Source of the DNA: an uncultured Polymorphobacter sp.
Lineage (GTDB): Bacteria > Pseudomonadota > Alphaproteobacteria > Sphingomonadales > Sphingomonadaceae
Reading direction: 5' to 3'
DNA length: 7,084 nt
Assembly: GCA_937871645.1 (NCBI GenBank)
Contig: CALMPZ010000420.1
Span: forward strand, 1 to 7,084
The notes under the pieces were generated by a model that saw only the letters and a list, made by a program, of their open reading frames with translations, was not told where the DNA came from and made no database searches. Position numbers and translations under genes: made by a program. Shown piece after piece: positions 1 through 6,753 of the stretch (positions are counted from its first letter, which is position 1; every line of letters starts with the position of its first letter).

Positions 1-219
1 CAGCAGCGTGTCGGCGCGCACGCCGAACGCCTTTTCGAAGCGGATCGCCATTTCGGCGGACAGGCCGGCGCGGCCACCCAGCAGATTGCTCATCGCCTGC
101 CGCGTCACGCGCAACTTCTCGGCCGCGACCGTAACACTCAGGCCGTGCGGCTCGACAATTTCGGCGCGCAGCCAGGTGCCGGGGTGGACGGCGAAGCTCG
201 GGTGCAAGGTGATGGCCAT
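1..219 (-). CDS. higA: HigA-type antitoxin, XRE/HTH family (partial, C-terminus off the left edge)
   Basis: DNA-binding antitoxin expected to neutralise the toxin encoded just upstream and to repress the shared promoter. Seventy-three residues are visible. They open with the HigA-like N-terminus HPSFAVHPGTWLRAEI, followed by a helix-turn-helix at about residues 27-48 (the VTRQAMSNLLGGRAG region) and the typical AEMAIRFEKAFG helix. The frame is still open at base 1; family members are usually about 95-105 residues, so roughly the last quarter is missing. The ATG at 219-217 overlaps the toxin stop codon by one base (TGATG). A strong GGAGG ribosome site lies at 230-234, inside the toxin gene, 10 bases upstream, which fixes the start and suggests translational coupling. 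Family assignment is by motif recognition only. Confidence 0.88.
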   Translation of the reverse strand, partial: MAITLHPSFAVHPGTWLRAEIVEPHGLSVTVAAEKLRVTRQAMSNLLGGRAGLSAEMAIRFEKAFGVRADTLL

Positions 220-506
220 CAGTGATAATCCTCCAGGTCCATGTCCGCGACAGCACCGGTTGCCGTGATCCGGAACGTCATCCGCCAGTTCTTCGTCACC
301 GTCAGCGACCAGATGCCGGCACGGTCGCCGGTCAATTGGTGCGCGCCGAAATTCGGTGGCACCAGCAATTCGTCCGGCACATCGATCACGCTGATGAAGG
401 CCAGCATGTTGCGCAGCCTGCCGACGAGATTGCCCGGCAGGCCCTTGGCATTTCCGGTTTCGGCAAAGTTCCGCAGCGCCTTGTGCCGGATACTCTCGAA
501 TTCCAT
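219..506 (-). CDS. higB: HigB-type toxin, RelE/ParE superfamily
   Basis: Probable mRNA-cleaving toxin of a type II toxin-antitoxin module; HigB toxins act on mRNA at the ribosome. The 95-residue product has the normal family length and the full pattern: an N-terminal SIRHKALRNFAETGNAKGLP, a central AHQLTGDRAGIWSLTV (about residues 55-70), then NWRMTFRI (73-80), and the terminal acidic-Tyr-His end LEDYH. Toxin-before-antitoxin order is typical of higBA. The ATG at 506-504 aligns with the usual family start; only a weak GAGA ribosome site precedes it. The gene looks intact, with no frameshift. Regulation is probably through the palindrome at 541-554 upstream. Whether the toxin is active cannot be told from sequence. 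Confidence 0.9.
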   Translation of the reverse strand: MEFESIRHKALRNFAETGNAKGLPGNLVGRLRNMLAFISVIDVPDELLVPPNFGAHQLTGDRAGIWSLTVTKNWRMTFRITATGAVADMDLEDYH

Positions 507-534
507 GCCGTTCTCTATGCCGCCGCACCCAATA

Positions 535-554
535 TGTCAAGTGTCAATTGACAC
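535..554 (-). promoter_or_regulatory. Probable higBA operator: 14-bp palindrome in a TGTCAA half-site cluster
   Basis: Bases 541-554 form the perfect palindrome GTGTCAATTGACAC. A further TGTCAA lies at 535-540, giving two direct copies (535-540, 542-547) and one inverted copy (548-553) in 19 bases. On the minus strand this reads TTGACA-C-TTGACA, so it supplies -35-like hexamers for the toxin gene. From the hexamer at 535-540, a 17-base spacer leads to TAGAGA (512-517), a weak -10 that would put the transcript start almost on the toxin ATG. CATATT (531-536) is an alternative -10 with no good -35. HigA-type antitoxins bind palindromic operators at their own promoter, which fits this site. The promoter details are uncertain. 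Confidence 0.6.
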
Positions 555-585
555 GCGACGATTCCGCAGCGTGCGCGAAAAAGTC

Positions 586-622
586 GGGTGCAGGGCTCAG
601 CCCTGCCCGCCGGAGGCGCTTT
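586..622 (-). repeat. Hairpin repeat, copy A (REP-like), downstream of the amidohydrolase
   Basis: Read on the minus strand, the element starts one base after the amidohydrolase stop codon: AAAGC, then GCCTCCGGCGGG, then the hairpin GCAGGGC-TGA-GCCCTGC (606-590), then ACCC. The stem is 7 perfect base pairs with a 3-base loop. The 32-base core (586-617) matches the core at 7017-7048 in 30 positions, and both differences fall on one base pair of the stem. A T-run on the minus strand (582-578) lies 7 bases after the stem, so it could act as a weak terminator between the amidohydrolase and the toxin operon. It is not a textbook intrinsic terminator. Confidence 0.75.
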
Positions 623-1960
623 CTACGACTTCCCCAAAACCATCAACGCCGCCGCCGACATCGCCTCGACGCCGGTGGCAATCGTCGGCGCCGGGTCGGG
701 GGCGAATTTGGAGCTGTGTAGCGACGGCGGATTGACGCCGGCGGCCTTGGCGGCTTCCCAGGTCGATTGCTTGGTGGCGCCGAGCCAGAAGATGACCGTC
801 TGGATTGACGGGTCGGCGAGGCCGAAGGCGTTGAAGTCCTCGCTGGCCATTGACGGGTCGAGGTCGACGACACGGTCCTGGCCGAAGCGTTCGACGAACA
901 GCGCCTGCACCTTTGCGGCGAACGCCGGGGTGTTGAGCGTCGGCGGCGTGCTTTCGACGACCTTGACGGTCGGCAGCTTGTCATCGGGCAGGCCGGTGGC
1001 GAGCGCTTCGTATTTGGCGACGCGGCCGATGCTGTCGATCAGCCGTGCCTGCTGCTTGCTGTCGTAGGAGCGCACGGTGAGTGCGAGTTTGACCTCGTTC
1101 GAAATGATGTTGCGCTTGGTGCCGCCGTGGATCGAGCCGACGGTGATGACGGCAGGCGCAAACGGGTCGTTTTCGCGGCTGATCAGTGTCTGCATGCCGG
1201 TGATGATGTTTGCCGCCAGCACGATCGGGTCCTTGGTGGTCGCCGGATAGGCGCCGTGGCCGCCGATGCCGAACACGTCCATGTCGAGCGACGACCCCGC
1301 CGCGAGCGCGCGGTACGGTGGCACCGACAGCTTGCCCGCCGGGATGCGGTTGTCGTCGTGCAGCGCCAGTGCAAATTGAGGCTTGGGGAAGCGCGTGTAG
1401 AGCCCGTCCTTGAGCATCGCCTCGGCGCCGCCGATCATCTCCTCGGCAGGCTGCGCGATCATCACCAGCGTCCCCGACCATTGCGATTTGGCCTTCGCCA
1501 TGGCGCGCGCCACGCCGACCCACACCGACATGTGGATGTCATGGCCGCAGGCGTGCATCACCGGCGTCAGGCTGCCGTCAGCGGTCTTGCCGGTCGCGGT
1601 CGATGCATAAGGCAGCCCGGTTTCTTCCTTGACCGGCAGGCCGTCCATGTCGGTGCGTATCAACAAAACCGGCCCGGGACCGTTAACCATGACGGCGACA
1701 ACACCCTTCTGGCCGATGCCGGTGGTCACGGTGAAGCCCGCCGCCTTGGCCTCGGCCGCCATGCGCGCGGCGGTCGCGGTTTCCTGGAACGACAACTCGG
1801 GGTTGGTATGAAGGTGCGTATAAAGGCTGGTCAGATACGGTGTGTCGGCGGCGGCGTTGGCGGTCAGCGCATCGGCGGCGTGCCCCGGCGCGGTCGCGGC
1901 CACGACAGCCAGTGCCGAAAGCGCGGCGAGCATCGCTGGCTTGATCAAACTGCTGCGCAT
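623..1960 (-). CDS. Exported M20-family amidohydrolase/peptidase (HipO / IAA-amino-acid hydrolase type)
   Basis: Zinc-type amidohydrolase that probably splits an N-acyl or peptide amide bond in the periplasm; the substrate is unknown. The 445-residue product has a signal peptide (RSSLIKP, a hydrophobic stretch to about residue 22, likely cut after APGHA near residue 28). The M20D motifs follow in order: RTDMDGLPV (102-110), HACGHDIHM (136-144, with metal-binding Cys138 and His140), PAEE (171-174), the His201 region, GGHGAYP (233-239) in the lid domain, ASEDF (372-376) and LHSSKF (414-419). All expected site residues are present. An in-frame ATG at 2017 would add 19 residues, but the ATG at 1960 is preferred because a GGGGGGAAAAG ribosome site precedes it and a normal signal peptide follows. 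It is transcribed divergently from the secretion operon. Confidence 0.9.
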   Translation of the reverse strand: MRSSLIKPAMLAALSALAVVAATAPGHAADALTANAAADTPYLTSLYTHLHTNPELSFQETATAARMAAEAKAAGFTVTTGIGQKGVVAVMVNGPGPVLLIRTDMDGLPVKEETGLPYASTATGKTADGSLTPVMHACGHDIHMSVWVGVARAMAKAKSQWSGTLVMIAQPAEEMIGGAEAMLKDGLYTRFPKPQFALALHDDNRIPAGKLSVPPYRALAAGSSLDMDVFGIGGHGAYPATTKDPIVLAANIITGMQTLISRENDPFAPAVITVGSIHGGTKRNIISNEVKLALTVRSYDSKQQARLIDSIGRVAKYEALATGLPDDKLPTVKVVESTPPTLNTPAFAAKVQALFVERFGQDRVVDLDPSMASEDFNAFGLADPSIQTVIFWLGATKQSTWEAAKAAGVNPPSLHSSKFAPDPAPTIATGVEAMSAAALMVLGKS

Positions 1961-2102
1961 CTTTTCCCCCCGGGACGCTATGGATGAGCCGCATGTGTAG
2001 CAGCGTCGGGCGGTCATTGGCTATTGCCCCCTGTGTTGTCGTAAGATTGCCATAAGCTTTCGCCACTAGGGCGTGTTCGCCGCGTTGAAGGAAGTCGAAG
2101 TT
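1961..2102. promoter_or_regulatory. Divergent intergenic region between amidohydrolase and secretion operon
   Basis: This stretch must hold the promoters for both the minus-strand amidohydrolase and the plus-strand secretion operon. It is less GC-rich around 2012-2060. The best plus-strand pairing I see is TTGGCT (2017-2022) with TAAGAT (2042-2047), but the 19-base spacing is long. I find no convincing minus-strand promoter, no clear operator palindrome and no small gene here. Confidence 0.4.
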
Positions 2103-3554
2103 TTGCGTTTGTTGTTGCCCACCGTACTGACCTGCCTCGCCGCACCGCTGGCGGCACAGACCGTCGCGCCGCTGCCGCCGGCGCCGGTGGCAGCTGCGCG
2201 GCCGGTACTGCCGACGGGTGTGGCGACCTTGCCGCCGCCGTCGGGCAACCCGATGAAGATCGACTTTAACCGCGATCCGTTCCTGCGCTTCATGCGCGAC
2301 GCGACCCCCCCGGCGCCGTTCCGCGAAACCGTCGGTGACGCGGTCGAGGTCCATCCCGCCGTCACCGCCGCCATCCAGCAACAGGCCGAGGCCACCGCAG
2401 TGCGCACCGAAGTCCGGGCCGGGCTGTTTCCCAAGTTTGATGCACAAGTCGTCGGCAGCCGCTCGATTGCGCGCCACCTGCAGGGCAGCAAGACCGAAGT
2501 CGAACGCCTCAGCCCGACGCTGCGCAACGACGCCATCGCCAATGTTGACCAGCTGGTTTACGATTTCGGCGCGACCAGCAGCCGCGTCACCGCCGCCAGC
2601 GCCCGCGTCAAGGCCGCCGAAGCCGAAGTCGCGCGCGTCGCCACCGATACCGCGCTGCGGTCGGTCACCGCTTACTATGACGTGCTGACCTTCCAGATTC
2701 TCATCGAGCTCAACGCCGCCAGCGTGACCCGGCACCAGCAGATCCTGTCGGATACGCAGACGCGCTTCAAACAGGGGCTGGGCAGCGGCAGCGAGGTTGC
2801 GCAGGCGCAGGCCTTTCTCGCCGATACGCAGGTCCAGGGCATCCGTTTCCAGCGCCGGCTCGACGGCGCGCGCGGCAACTACCGCGAACTGTTCGGCGTC
2901 GATGCGCCGCTGCACCTGACGCGGCCGCTGCCGCCGCAATCATCGGCGACGTCGCTCGCCGACGCGCTGGCGCTGAGCAAGGATGCGCCTGCTGTCTCCG
3001 CCGCGTCCGCACAGACCGCCGCTGCCAAGGGTGACTGGTCGGCGGCAAAGGGCGATGCGCTGCCGCGGCTGTCGGCGGGCGTGACTGGCAGCCTGTACGA
3101 CCTCTCGGGCGGCGCCGAAGACTATGACGTCCGGGCGCAGGTGCTGCTGCGCCAGACGCTGACCGCCGGTGGCGCCGCGCAGGCGCGCATCGCGCAGGCC
3201 AAGGCGCGTTACCAGCGCGCCGAGGACGTGACGACGCGCATCGCCAACGAAACCGCACGCGATGCCGGCGTGGCGTGGACCGATATCGCGCTGCTTGAAA
3301 GCTCGACCGATACGCTGGCCAATGCCTATGAAGCAAATCGCCGCTCGCGCGACATGTTCGTCGAACAGTTCCGCGTCTCGCGCGGCTCGCTGCTCGACCT
3401 GCTGCGCGCCGAGCAGGACTTTTTCAACAGCGCCGCCAACTATCTGCAGGGGGCTGTCGAACTCGATGTCGCACGCTATGTGCTGCTGGCCCGCACCGGC
3501 GAGATGCTGCCGGTATTCGGCATGAAACTGACCAGCCGGGAGATGGGGCAATGA
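2103..3554 (+). CDS. TolC-family outer membrane channel of a type I secretion system
   Basis: Outer membrane/periplasmic tunnel through which the ABC-HlyD pair exports its substrate. The 483-residue product starts with a signal peptide (MRLLLPTVLTCLAAPLAAQ, cut near residue 18). An unusually Pro/Ala-rich linker follows to about residue 72, then two OEP repeats: about 80-270 (starting EVHPAVTAAIQQQAEA) and about 285-465 (ending with RVSRGSLLDLLRAEQDFFNS and the helix before TGEMLP). The start is uncertain. A GTG at 2073 would add ten residues with acidic charges before the signal peptide and has no usable ribosome site. TTG at 2103 has AAGGA at 2088-2092 and gives a normal basic n-region, so it is preferred. 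Cys11 is not in a proper lipobox. The stop overlaps the next gene (ATGA). The closest role by context is LapE/TolC. Confidence 0.88.
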   Translation: MRLLLPTVLTCLAAPLAAQTVAPLPPAPVAAARPVLPTGVATLPPPSGNPMKIDFNRDPFLRFMRDATPPAPFRETVGDAVEVHPAVTAAIQQQAEATAVRTEVRAGLFPKFDAQVVGSRSIARHLQGSKTEVERLSPTLRNDAIANVDQLVYDFGATSSRVTAASARVKAAEAEVARVATDTALRSVTAYYDVLTFQILIELNAASVTRHQQILSDTQTRFKQGLGSGSEVAQAQAFLADTQVQGIRFQRRLDGARGNYRELFGVDAPLHLTRPLPPQSSATSLADALALSKDAPAVSAASAQTAAAKGDWSAAKGDALPRLSAGVTGSLYDLSGGAEDYDVRAQVLLRQTLTAGGAAQARIAQAKARYQRAEDVTTRIANETARDAGVAWTDIALLESSTDTLANAYEANRRSRDMFVEQFRVSRGSLLDLLRAEQDFFNSAANYLQGAVELDVARYVLLARTGEMLPVFGMKLTSREMGQ

Positions 3555-5359
3555 CCGAAACCGTGCCGCTGGTTGCCGCCGCTACCGAACCCGAAGTGTC
3601 GCGCGCGCCGCGTTCGTACCGCGCCGACAAGCACCCCGATCTGTCGATCGCGCCGCCCGTCCCGCGCATTTCGCCGTGGCTGATGGACCCGATCCGCGAA
3701 AACGCCCACATCTACACGCAAGTCGCCGTCGCGGCAGTGATGATCAACCTGTTCAGCCTCGCGACCTCGCTGTTTTCGATGACGGTGTACAACCGCATCG
3801 TCCCCAACAACGCCACCCAGTCGCTGGTGGCGCTGTCGATCGGCGTCGCCATCGTGCTGGTGTTCGACTTCATCCTGAAGTCGCTGCGCGGCTATTTCAT
3901 CGATGTCGCCGGACAGCGCATCGACCGCACCGTCGGCGCCGCGATTTTCGACCGCATGCTGTCAATGCGCCTCGAAAACCGCCGCGGTTCGAGCGGCGCG
4001 TTTGCCGGGCTGCTGCGCGAGTTCGAGGCGCTGCGCGACTTTTTTGCCAGCGCGACGCTCGCGGCCTTGGTCGACGTGCCGTTCATCATCCTGTTCCTCG
4101 TCGTCATCTGGGCGATCGGCGGCCCGCTGGTGCTGGTGCCGTTGCTGATGGTGCCGCTGGTCATCGGCGTCGGCTATCTGTCGCAGCCGGCACTCGCCCG
4201 GCTGTCAGCCGAAGGGCTCGGGCAGGGGCTGTCGAAGCAGGGCGTGTTGGTCGAGGCGATTTCGGGCCTCGAAACCGTCAAGTCGTCGCAGGCCGGCCCG
4301 CTGCTGGCGCGGCGCTGGGCCAATGCCGTCGATGACCAGGCCGCCTCGTCGCTCAAGCTGCGGCTGGTGTCGGCGCTGACCATCAACGTCGCGGGCACGG
4401 TGCAGAACATCGCCTATATCGGCGTCGTCATCTACGGCGTGTTCCTGATCGCCAATCGCGAACTGACGATGGGCGGGCTGGTCGCCTGCTCGATCCTGTC
4501 GGGGCGCTGCGTGGCGCCGCTCGGCCAGATCGCCAGCCTGCTGACCCGCCTGCACCACACGCGCACCGCCTATGCCCAGATCGACAAGCTGATGCAGGGC
4601 GGCAACGAAGCCCGCGAGGATGTCACCTATCTGCGCCGCGAACGGCTGTCGGGCGCCATCGAATTCCGCAACGTCAGCTTCAAATATCCCGGCGCCAGCA
4701 CGCGTGTGCTCGACAATGTCTCGTTCCGCATCAGCGCCGGCGAAAAGGTCGCGATCCTCGGCCGCGTCGGCTCGGGCAAGTCGACGATCGCGCGGCTGAT
4801 CCTCGGGCTCTACCAGCCCGACGAAGGTGTCATCCTGGTTGATGATGCCGACGTCCGCCAGCTCCACCCCGAAGATTTGCGCCGCAACATCGGCGCGGTG
4901 CTGCAGGATGTGTTCCTGCTGTCGGGCTCGATCCGCGAGAATATTTCGCTCGGCGACCATGCCGTCGATGACGCCGCGGTGCTCGCCGCCGCGCAATTGT
5001 CGGGCACGCATGATTTCGTTGGCCAATTGCCCAACGGCTATGACCTGCGCCTTGCCGACCGCGGCGAAGGCCTGTCGGGCGGCCAGCGCCAGTCGATCGC
5101 GATTGCCCGGGCGCTGACGCTCGACCGGCCGATCCTGCTGTTCGACGAACCGACCTCGGCGATGGACATCCAGTCTGAAAATGCACTGATCGCGCGGCTC
5201 GAAGCCAAGCTCAAGGACCGCACCGTCGTGCTCGTCACGCACCGCCAGTCAATGCTCAAGCTCGTCGACCGCATTCTGATGCTCGACAAGGGCAAGATCA
5301 TCGCCAACGGTCCGCGCGACGATGTCCTCAAGGCACTCGCCGGCGGGAGGCCGTCATGA
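3551..5359 (+). CDS. Type I secretion ABC transporter, permease fused to ATPase (LapB/LssB-like core)
   Basis: Inner membrane exporter that energises one-step secretion, usually of RTX-type proteins, through the HlyD and TolC partners beside it. The 602-residue product has a short polar N-terminus (about 1-52) and a transmembrane domain at about 55-330. That domain contains the group-typical MTVYNRIVPNNATQSL (77-92) and FILKSLRGYF (107-116). The nucleotide-binding domain has Walker A GRVGSGKST (404-412), Q-loop Gln452, signature LSGGQ (508-512), Walker B ILLFDE (528-533) with catalytic Glu533, and His564 in the H-loop. All ATPase residues are intact. No C39 peptidase or C39-like domain precedes the membrane domain, whereas LapB itself is about 100 residues longer at that end. 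Start ATG 3551 overlaps the TolC stop, with GGGAG at 3538-3542 as a likely ribosome site. Confidence 0.93.
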   Translation: MTETVPLVAAATEPEVSRAPRSYRADKHPDLSIAPPVPRISPWLMDPIRENAHIYTQVAVAAVMINLFSLATSLFSMTVYNRIVPNNATQSLVALSIGVAIVLVFDFILKSLRGYFIDVAGQRIDRTVGAAIFDRMLSMRLENRRGSSGAFAGLLREFEALRDFFASATLAALVDVPFIILFLVVIWAIGGPLVLVPLLMVPLVIGVGYLSQPALARLSAEGLGQGLSKQGVLVEAISGLETVKSSQAGPLLARRWANAVDDQAASSLKLRLVSALTINVAGTVQNIAYIGVVIYGVFLIANRELTMGGLVACSILSGRCVAPLGQIASLLTRLHHTRTAYAQIDKLMQGGNEAREDVTYLRRERLSGAIEFRNVSFKYPGASTRVLDNVSFRISAGEKVAILGRVGSGKSTIARLILGLYQPDEGVILVDDADVRQLHPEDLRRNIGAVLQDVFLLSGSIRENISLGDHAVDDAAVLAAAQLSGTHDFVGQLPNGYDLRLADRGEGLSGGQRQSIAIARALTLDRPILLFDEPTSAMDIQSENALIARLEAKLKDRTVVLVTHRQSMLKLVDRILMLDKGKIIANGPRDDVLKALAGGRPS

Positions 5360-6669
5360 CCAACGCGCTCACCGATGCCATTGAGTCGATCCCGGGGCGG
5401 CTCGAACCGTCGCGCGCCGCAAGCCTGTTGCTGTGGACGATCACCGGCTTCTTCGCGGTGATGATCCTGTGGGCGGCGTTCGCGCGGGTCGATGAAGTCG
5501 CGGTGGCGCAGGGCCGCGTCATCCCGTCGAAGCAGTTGCAGATCGTCTCGAACCTCGAAGGCGGCGTCGTCAAGGCGATTCTCGTCAAGCCGGGCCAGAA
5601 GGTCGCGGCGGGCCAGGTGCTGCTCGAACTCGACAAGACGATGTTCAGCGCCGAACTCGGCAAGACCAGCGGCAACTATGACGCGCTGGTGGCGCGTGCC
5701 GCACGGTTGCAGGCCGAAGTCGCCGGCACACCGCTGCATTTCCCCGAAGGCCTTGCGACACGCACGCCGTCGGTGGTGACCACCGAAAGCGCGGTGCATG
5801 CGGCGCAGATGGCCAACCTCAACACCGAAACCAGCGCCGCGCAGGCGCGGCTCGACCAGGCCCGGCGCGCGCTCGGCGAGGCCGAAGCTGCCGCCTCGGC
5901 GCGCGCGCAGGAAGCCGACCTGCGCGCCCGCGAACTCGCCATGGTGGCGCCGCTGGTCGAAAAGGGCATCGAACCGCAAATCGAACTGGTGCGCGCGCAA
6001 TCGGTCGCCGCGCAGGCACGCGCCGGCAAGACCAGCGCCGACCTTGCCGTGCGCCGCGCCGCCAGCGCGGTTTCGCAATCGCAATCCGAACTGCAGAATG
6101 TCCGTGACGCTTTCCGCGCGCAGGCGGTCGAGCAGCTGACGCAGGTCCGCACCGAACTCGCCGGGCAGGGCGAAACGCTGCCGGCACTCGAAGACCGCGT
6201 CGCGCGCACGCAGCTCAAGGCGCCGATCGCCGGCACCGTCAACCGCGTGCTCGTCACCACTATCGGCGGCACCGTGCGACCGGGCGAGCCGCTCGTCGAA
6301 ATCGTGCCGCAAGGCGATACGCTGGTTGTCGAGGCACAGGTCCGCCCCGCCGACATCGCCTTCGTCCACATCGGCCAAAAGGCCGTCGTCAAGCTGACCG
6401 CGTACGACTATTCGATCTACGGCAGCATGGAAGGCGTCGTCGAACGCATCTCGCCCGATGCCACCGTCGACGAAAAGACCGGCGAAAGCTTCTTCACCAT
6501 CCGCGTGGCGACCAAGGGGAAAGGCCTGACCTCGCCCGACGGCCAGCCGCTGCCGATCGGCGTCGGCATGGTCGCCGAAGTCGATGTGCTGGGCCACAAG
6601 CGCTCGATCCTGTCGTACCTGCTGACGCCGGTCAGCAAGCTCAGCGACAACGCCTTCCGCGAAAAGTGA
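5356..6669 (+). CDS. HlyD-family periplasmic adaptor (membrane fusion protein) of type I secretion
   Basis: Bridges the inner membrane ABC exporter and the outer membrane channel. The 437-residue product has a short cytosolic N-terminus, one membrane helix (about 22-42) and a half-lipoyl motif starting at about 70 (GVVKAILVKPGQKVAAGQVL). A long Ala/Arg/Glu/Gln-rich helical hairpin (about 100-280) follows. The second lipoyl half and beta-barrel start at LKAPIAGTVNRVLVT (287-301), and the end GMVAEVDVLGHKRSILSYLL (404-423) is typical of HlyD/LapC adaptors. Start ATG 5356 overlaps the ABC stop codon (ATGA), with GGGAGG at 5345-5350 five bases upstream, so co-translation with the exporter is likely. 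It is the last gene of the operon; an 84-base gap follows. Confidence 0.94.
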   Translation: MTNALTDAIESIPGRLEPSRAASLLLWTITGFFAVMILWAAFARVDEVAVAQGRVIPSKQLQIVSNLEGGVVKAILVKPGQKVAAGQVLLELDKTMFSAELGKTSGNYDALVARAARLQAEVAGTPLHFPEGLATRTPSVVTTESAVHAAQMANLNTETSAAQARLDQARRALGEAEAAASARAQEADLRARELAMVAPLVEKGIEPQIELVRAQSVAAQARAGKTSADLAVRRAASAVSQSQSELQNVRDAFRAQAVEQLTQVRTELAGQGETLPALEDRVARTQLKAPIAGTVNRVLVTTIGGTVRPGEPLVEIVPQGDTLVVEAQVRPADIAFVHIGQKAVVKLTAYDYSIYGSMEGVVERISPDATVDEKTGESFFTIRVATKGKGLTSPDGQPLPIGVGMVAEVDVLGHKRSILSYLLTPVSKLSDNAFREK

Positions 6670-6685
6670 CGCTGGCAAAACGTCC

Positions 6686-6714
6686 ATGACATCGGCGCGC
6701 GGCAGTGCGATAAT
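6686..6714 (+). promoter_or_regulatory. Sigma70-like promoter candidate for the small membrane protein gene
   Basis: ATGACA (6686-6691) matches the -35 consensus at 5 of 6 positions. After an ideal 17-base spacer, GATAAT (6709-6714) matches the -10 consensus at 5 of 6. Transcription would start near 6721, giving a leader of about 33 bases with an AGGGG ribosome site (6743-6747) before the ATG at 6754. In such GC-rich DNA this match stands out. It suggests the small gene is expressed independently of the secretion operon. The -10 lies inside the inverted repeat at 6702-6730. Confidence 0.55.
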
Positions 6715-6737
6715 CGCGCATCGGCACTGCAATTTTC
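6702..6737 (+). terminator. Possible intrinsic terminator of the secretion operon
   Basis: GCAGTGC (6702-6708) and GCACTGC (6724-6730) are perfect inverted arms. They extend inward by GAT/ATC with one bulged G. The stem is followed at once by AATTTTC. The position, 32 bases after the adaptor stop codon, suits a terminator, but the T-tract is short and broken. The same bases contain the promoter candidate's -10, so the repeat could instead be an operator. Confidence 0.4.
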
Positions 6738-6753
6738 GCATCAGGGGTTCGTC

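Noticed and set aside
535..622. CRISPR-like or tandem repeat array near the toxin operon
   Set aside because: The TGTCAA copies are hexamers without spacers of constant length, and the hairpin repeat occurs only once here.
1127..1987. A 286-codon plus-strand open frame opposite the amidohydrolase
   Set aside because: The minus strand encodes an intact M20 enzyme with all motifs; this frame is Arg/His-rich with no family features.
2073..2102. GTG at 2073 as start of the TolC-type protein
   Set aside because: Its only ribosome-like bases (AGGG, 2068-2071) are one base away, and it would put acidic residues before the signal peptide. It remains possible.
2133..2135. Cys11 of the TolC-type protein as a lipoprotein attachment site
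   Set aside because: Thr precedes the Cys, which does not fit a lipobox, and the hydrophobic stretch continues past it.
1683..2939. A 418-codon minus-strand open frame spanning the divergent intergenic region and half of the TolC gene
   Set aside because: It overlaps the amidohydrolase N-terminus in another frame and the TolC gene antisense, and its composition is the usual GC-rich shadow pattern.
3551..3700. A C39 peptidase domain, which would make the exporter a bacteriocin processor
   Set aside because: The N-terminus is too short and has no catalytic Cys or the spaced His/Asp; no leader-peptide precursor gene is nearby.
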